The position numbers and the translations under genes are program-made. The notes under the pieces are model-generated. The model ran no database searches. It was not told where the DNA came from and saw only the letters and a program-made list of their open reading frames with translations. From an uncultured Clostridium sp. (GTDB lineage: Bacteria > Bacillota > Clostridia > TANB77 > CAG-508), in the NCBI GenBank assembly GCA_945937855.1, contig CAMEUC010000063.1, positions 1 through 7,529 on the forward strand: DNA of 7,529 bases. The letters are read 5' to 3'. Positions 5,411 through 7,529 of the stretch are shown here, piece by piece. The first letter of the stretch is position 1; every line of letters starts with the position of its first letter.

Positions 5411-7342
5411 TTGGTTGATGAAAAGAAAAAATGTGGATTGTATATGAGGGTTTCTACAGAAGACCAAGCTTGTGAGGGCTTTAGTCTTCCAGAACAAAAA
5501 GAACGATTAGAAGCTTATTGTAAATTTAAGGGTTATGAAATTGTAGATTACTACGAAGATGCAGGCGTTAGTGCTAAAACAGGTAATTACAGAGCAGAAT
5601 TTGAAAGGTTAAAAGACGATATAAAATCTAAAAAAATAAATACTATTATCTCTCTTAAATTAGATAGATTTACAAGAAGTATTTATGACTGGGAAGAACT
5701 TATAACTTTTTTAGATGAAAATGAAGCCTATATAGATTGTGTTAATGATGATATAAATACTACTACAGCAAATGGTAAGATGATTTCAAGACTTTTGGTA
5801 AGTGTAAGCCAGAATGAAATTGAAAGAACTAGTGAGAGAACAAAAATAGGTTTAGCTGGAGCAATAAAGCAAGGTCATATTCCCCATATTGCTCCATTAG
5901 GTTATAAACATGAAAATAAAACTCTTGTAATAGATTATTCTACCAAAGACATTGTTGTTAGAATATTTGAATTGTATTTTAATGGTTATTCTTATCAAAA
6001 AATAAGTACGTTATTCAACGAAGAAAAAGTATTAGGTAAAGATAATTGGAGAGATTCAACAATACAGAATATTTTGCAAAATGAAATATATAAAGGCGAT
6101 TTTGTTCATGGAAAGAGAACTAAAACTCCTACTTATTATGAAAATGTTGTAGAGCCTATTATCTCTAAAGAAATGTGGGAAGATTGTCAAGTCCAAAAAA
6201 AGAAAAATTCAAGAAGTTATCAAAGAACATTAACTTACTTATATTTACAAAAAATAAAATGTCCTAAATGTAATCGTATTTTAGGTGGTAAAGCAACTAC
6301 AAAGAAAAATGGAAAGCCTTACTTCTATTACTATTGTAACGATTGCAAAATAACCATTAAAGAAAATGCCATAAATGAATACTTTAATCAATTTATAAAT
6401 GAATTAGTAGAATATGATTCTGTTGTAAATCAATTCTTTTTGCCGATGATAAGACAAAGATTTGATGAGCCTAAAGAAAAGCTACAAAAAGAAATTGATG
6501 AACAAAATGCAAAACTTGAACGAATTAGAAAGGCTTATATCAATGGAGCTTTTGATTTAGATGTATATACTAGTGAAACTGCTGTTATAGAAAAAGCCAT
6601 AAATAATCTCAAAGAAGAATTAGAAGCTACTGATTGTGTAGAAGAATTAAGATTTACTCCCAAAGATATTTTATTAAAACGAGATATTGATTTTCTTAAT
6701 AAGATGATTATGAATAAGCAATATAAAGAAAGAACAAAAACATGGAAAGATTATACTCGTGAAGAACAAGCTGAACTTATAATGAAGTATGTTGATGAAA
6801 TAAAACTAACTCTTATAGGAAGTGAAGTAATTGTAAAGGAGATTAATTTTAGAGACTCTATTTGTAAACCATGTCAAGAATTATATGATAAAGGTTATAT
6901 TGATACAACAAAACCTATTTTATTAGGAAATGTACTAGGAAGTGTCAGATTTAGCAACTATTTACCAGAAGAAGAATTTGGAGAAATAATAATGAGATTA
7001 CAACAATACTATGATGTTCATTATACAGAGGCGATATATTATCTACAAGAGCAAGTATTTTATTTTAATTTCGTTGAAGATAATAGTGCTATTGTTAGAG
7101 TATTCCCATTAGAAGATTATTACAAATTAGATCCAGATAATAAAATGGAAGAATATCGATTTGGAATAATTTATATTAATGGTGATGATTATGATGACTT
7201 TGAAATTACAGAAGCAGATAATATCGAGCCATACTTTAATGCAATACCAGACGACAATGAAACAACAATTAAATTTGAAAATGGTGAACGCAGTGAAATT
7301 GTTGTGAAGCCAGTAAAATTCTCCGAAGAAGACACTAAATAA
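5411..7342 (+). CDS. large serine recombinase (site-specific integrase)
   Basis: This 643-residue recombinase cuts and rejoins DNA at attachment sites to integrate or excise its element. The resolvase domain covers about 7-155: YMRVSTEDQ with nucleophile S15 and R13, GFSLPEQ, SLKLDRFTRS with D85, R86 and R89, and the SVSQNEIERTSERTK helix. The recombinase domain (about 160-262) includes PLGYKHENK, the TIQNILQNEIYKGDFVHGK segment and PTYYENVVEPIISKE. The zinc ribbon is C284-PK-C287 and C309-ND-C312. A coiled-coil-like segment (about 352-408) follows, as in family members. Beyond about 480 there is an unusual 160-residue extension with a CKPC pair (485-488) and an acidic tail, making it longer than the common 500-550 residues. 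The start is TTG 5411 with only a weak AGTAGG upstream; no ATG in frame is nearer than M12. Expression appears gated by the preceding leader terminator. Confidence 0.93.
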   Translation: MVDEKKKCGLYMRVSTEDQACEGFSLPEQKERLEAYCKFKGYEIVDYYEDAGVSAKTGNYRAEFERLKDDIKSKKINTIISLKLDRFTRSIYDWEELITFLDENEAYIDCVNDDINTTTANGKMISRLLVSVSQNEIERTSERTKIGLAGAIKQGHIPHIAPLGYKHENKTLVIDYSTKDIVVRIFELYFNGYSYQKISTLFNEEKVLGKDNWRDSTIQNILQNEIYKGDFVHGKRTKTPTYYENVVEPIISKEMWEDCQVQKKKNSRSYQRTLTYLYLQKIKCPKCNRILGGKATTKKNGKPYFYYYCNDCKITIKENAINEYFNQFINELVEYDSVVNQFFLPMIRQRFDEPKEKLQKEIDEQNAKLERIRKAYINGAFDLDVYTSETAVIEKAINNLKEELEATDCVEELRFTPKDILLKRDIDFLNKMIMNKQYKERTKTWKDYTREEQAELIMKYVDEIKLTLIGSEVIVKEINFRDSICKPCQELYDKGYIDTTKPILLGNVLGSVRFSNYLPEEEFGEIIMRLQQYYDVHYTEAIYYLQEQVFYFNFVEDNSAIVRVFPLEDYYKLDPDNKMEEYRFGIIYINGDDYDDFEITEADNIEPYFNAIPDDNETTIKFENGERSEIVVKPVKFSEEDTK

Positions 7343-7385
7343 TTGTTGCAACTTTTACTTTAGTTATGGGCTATGTTGCAACAAT
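7342..7385. repeat. paired GTTGCAAC palindromes in an 11-bp inverted repeat
   Basis: ATTGTTGCAAC (7342-7352) and GTTGCAACAAT (7375-7385) are a perfect 11-bp inverted repeat separated by 22 bases. Each arm contains the 8-bp palindrome GTTGCAAC. It begins at the last base of the recombinase stop codon. There is no T-run, so it is not an intrinsic terminator. A repeated palindrome beside a serine recombinase could be a dimer-binding operator or part of an attachment site. I found no other GTTGCAAC in the window. Confidence 0.6.
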
Positions 7386-7391
7386 CAAATT

Positions 7392-7410
7392 AACGTGGCA
7401 CGTTTTGTTT
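7392..7410 (+). repeat. AACGTG-G-CACGTT palindrome followed by T-rich tract
   Basis: AACGTG (7392-7397) and CACGTT (7399-7404) are symmetric about G7398 and are followed by a T-rich tract. The spacer of one base is too tight for a full hairpin; a reduced ACG/CGT stem is possible but weak. A DNA-binding site is at least as likely as a terminator. Confidence 0.35.
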
Positions 7411-7423
7411 TTACGGAGTAAAA

Positions 7424-7489
7424 ATGAAAGTGGCGATAGTTAATTTGAATAAATTTTATTCCATTGGGAGAAAATTTATTGCCTCGTAG
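7424..7489 (+). CDS. 21-residue ORF before a strong hairpin, possible leader peptide
   Basis: ATG 7424 has GGAG (7415-7418) five bases upstream and opens a 21-codon ORF (beginning MKVAIVNLNKFYSIG, ending KFIAS) that stops with TAG at 7487-7489. Two bases later begins a long hairpin. I do not recognise the peptide. ORF, good ribosome site and adjacent hairpin mirror the arrangement at 5298-5393, so it may be a leader for a gene beyond the window. A chance ORF cannot be excluded at this length, and no promoter is evident nearby. Confidence 0.4.
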   Translation: MKVAIVNLNKFYSIGRKFIAS

Positions 7490-7491
7490 AG

Positions 7492-7529
7492 CCCCCGAGT
7501 TTTGATAGTATGTCAAAACTCATAGGGGG
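7492..7529 (+). terminator. strong hairpin at the window end, terminator-like
   Basis: GAGTTTTGA (7497-7505) and TCAAAACTC (7513-7521) form a perfect 9-bp stem with loop TAGTATG. CCCCC (7492-7496) and GGGGG (7525-7529) extend it by five G-C pairs across an ATA bulge. The window stops at the end of the stem, so a following T-run cannot be seen. It may be the recombinase terminator, an attenuator following the small ORF, or an inverted repeat of the mobile element. Confidence 0.55.

Larger units (their letters stand above)
4893..7529 (+). mobile_element. end of a serine-recombinase mobile element (bounds uncertain)
   Basis: A large serine recombinase, an unrecognised small protein, a leader/attenuator-like region, palindrome pairs and a second tiny ORF with a hairpin lie to the right of tRNA-Leu. 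No housekeeping gene is among them. Large serine recombinases usually lie at one end of the element they move, so part of an integrated transposon, phage or conjugative element is likely. No duplicated attachment core can be identified because only one end is in view. The left boundary is placed after the tRNA terminator only by context, and the right boundary is outside the window. Confidence 0.45.

Noticed and set aside
7127..7351. Minus-strand 74-codon ORF under the recombinase 3' end
   Set aside because: It is a shadow of the recombinase frame with no domain-like composition and no ribosome site.
7482..7529. Minus-strand open frame entering from the window end (16-17 codons, ending near 7482)
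   Set aside because: It is too short to identify, and most of it is the hairpin sequence itself. It could be the tail of a convergent gene but cannot be supported from this window.
1..7529. CRISPR array, toxin-antitoxin pair or restriction system
   Set aside because: No regularly spaced repeats are present, and none of the proteins shows the relevant motifs. The small gene at 4946 has no antitoxin-like partner.

Overview
The window is very AT-rich DNA with AGGAG-type ribosome binding sites, sigma-A-like promoters and strong AGA/ATA codon preference. This fits a low-GC Firmicute, most likely a Clostridia-type gut bacterium; the species cannot be read from the sequence.

Left part (1-4504, host-like). 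The window opens in the last bases of a 5S rRNA, so it begins where an rRNA operon ends. A consensus promoter (84-112) then drives a tight operon: a FolT-like substrate-binding membrane protein of an ECF vitamin transporter (143-679), one ECF ATPase (672-1466) and a short EcfT scaffold (1545-2114). Together they form a complete dedicated ECF importer, with a folate-type compound as the inferred substrate. The ATPase and scaffold both differ from consensus at residues normally central to hydrolysis and coupling. A long U32-family protein of the RlhA kind (RNA hydroxylation) follows 28 bases later. Its frame is broken by one apparent extra base near 2614, so it reads as two overlapping ORFs (2143-2685 and 2585-4504).

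Middle (4505-4892). A 240-base gap holds a compact GC-rich inverted-repeat element (4571-4626) and a tRNA promoter. Next come tRNA-Leu(UAG) at 4745-4828, a perfect inverted repeat and a good intrinsic terminator.

Right part (4893-7529, accessory). A small unrecognised protein (4946-5218) is followed by an almost perfect extended promoter. About 150 bases of leader follow, holding a 21-codon ORF with a good Shine-Dalgarno site whose last five codons form the 5' arm of an intrinsic terminator. Behind this attenuator-like leader lies a 643-residue large serine recombinase (5411-7342), the integrase/excisionase of a mobile element. After it come paired GTTGCAAC palindromes, a second 21-codon ORF with a good Shine-Dalgarno site, and a strong hairpin cut by the window end. 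This looks like one end of an integrated element next to tRNA-Leu; the exact boundary is not visible.

The most noteworthy observations are the attenuator-type leader in front of the recombinase, the second similarly sized ORF plus hairpin behind it, the concerted changes in the ECF module, and the frameshift at the only in-frame CGG codon found in the window.
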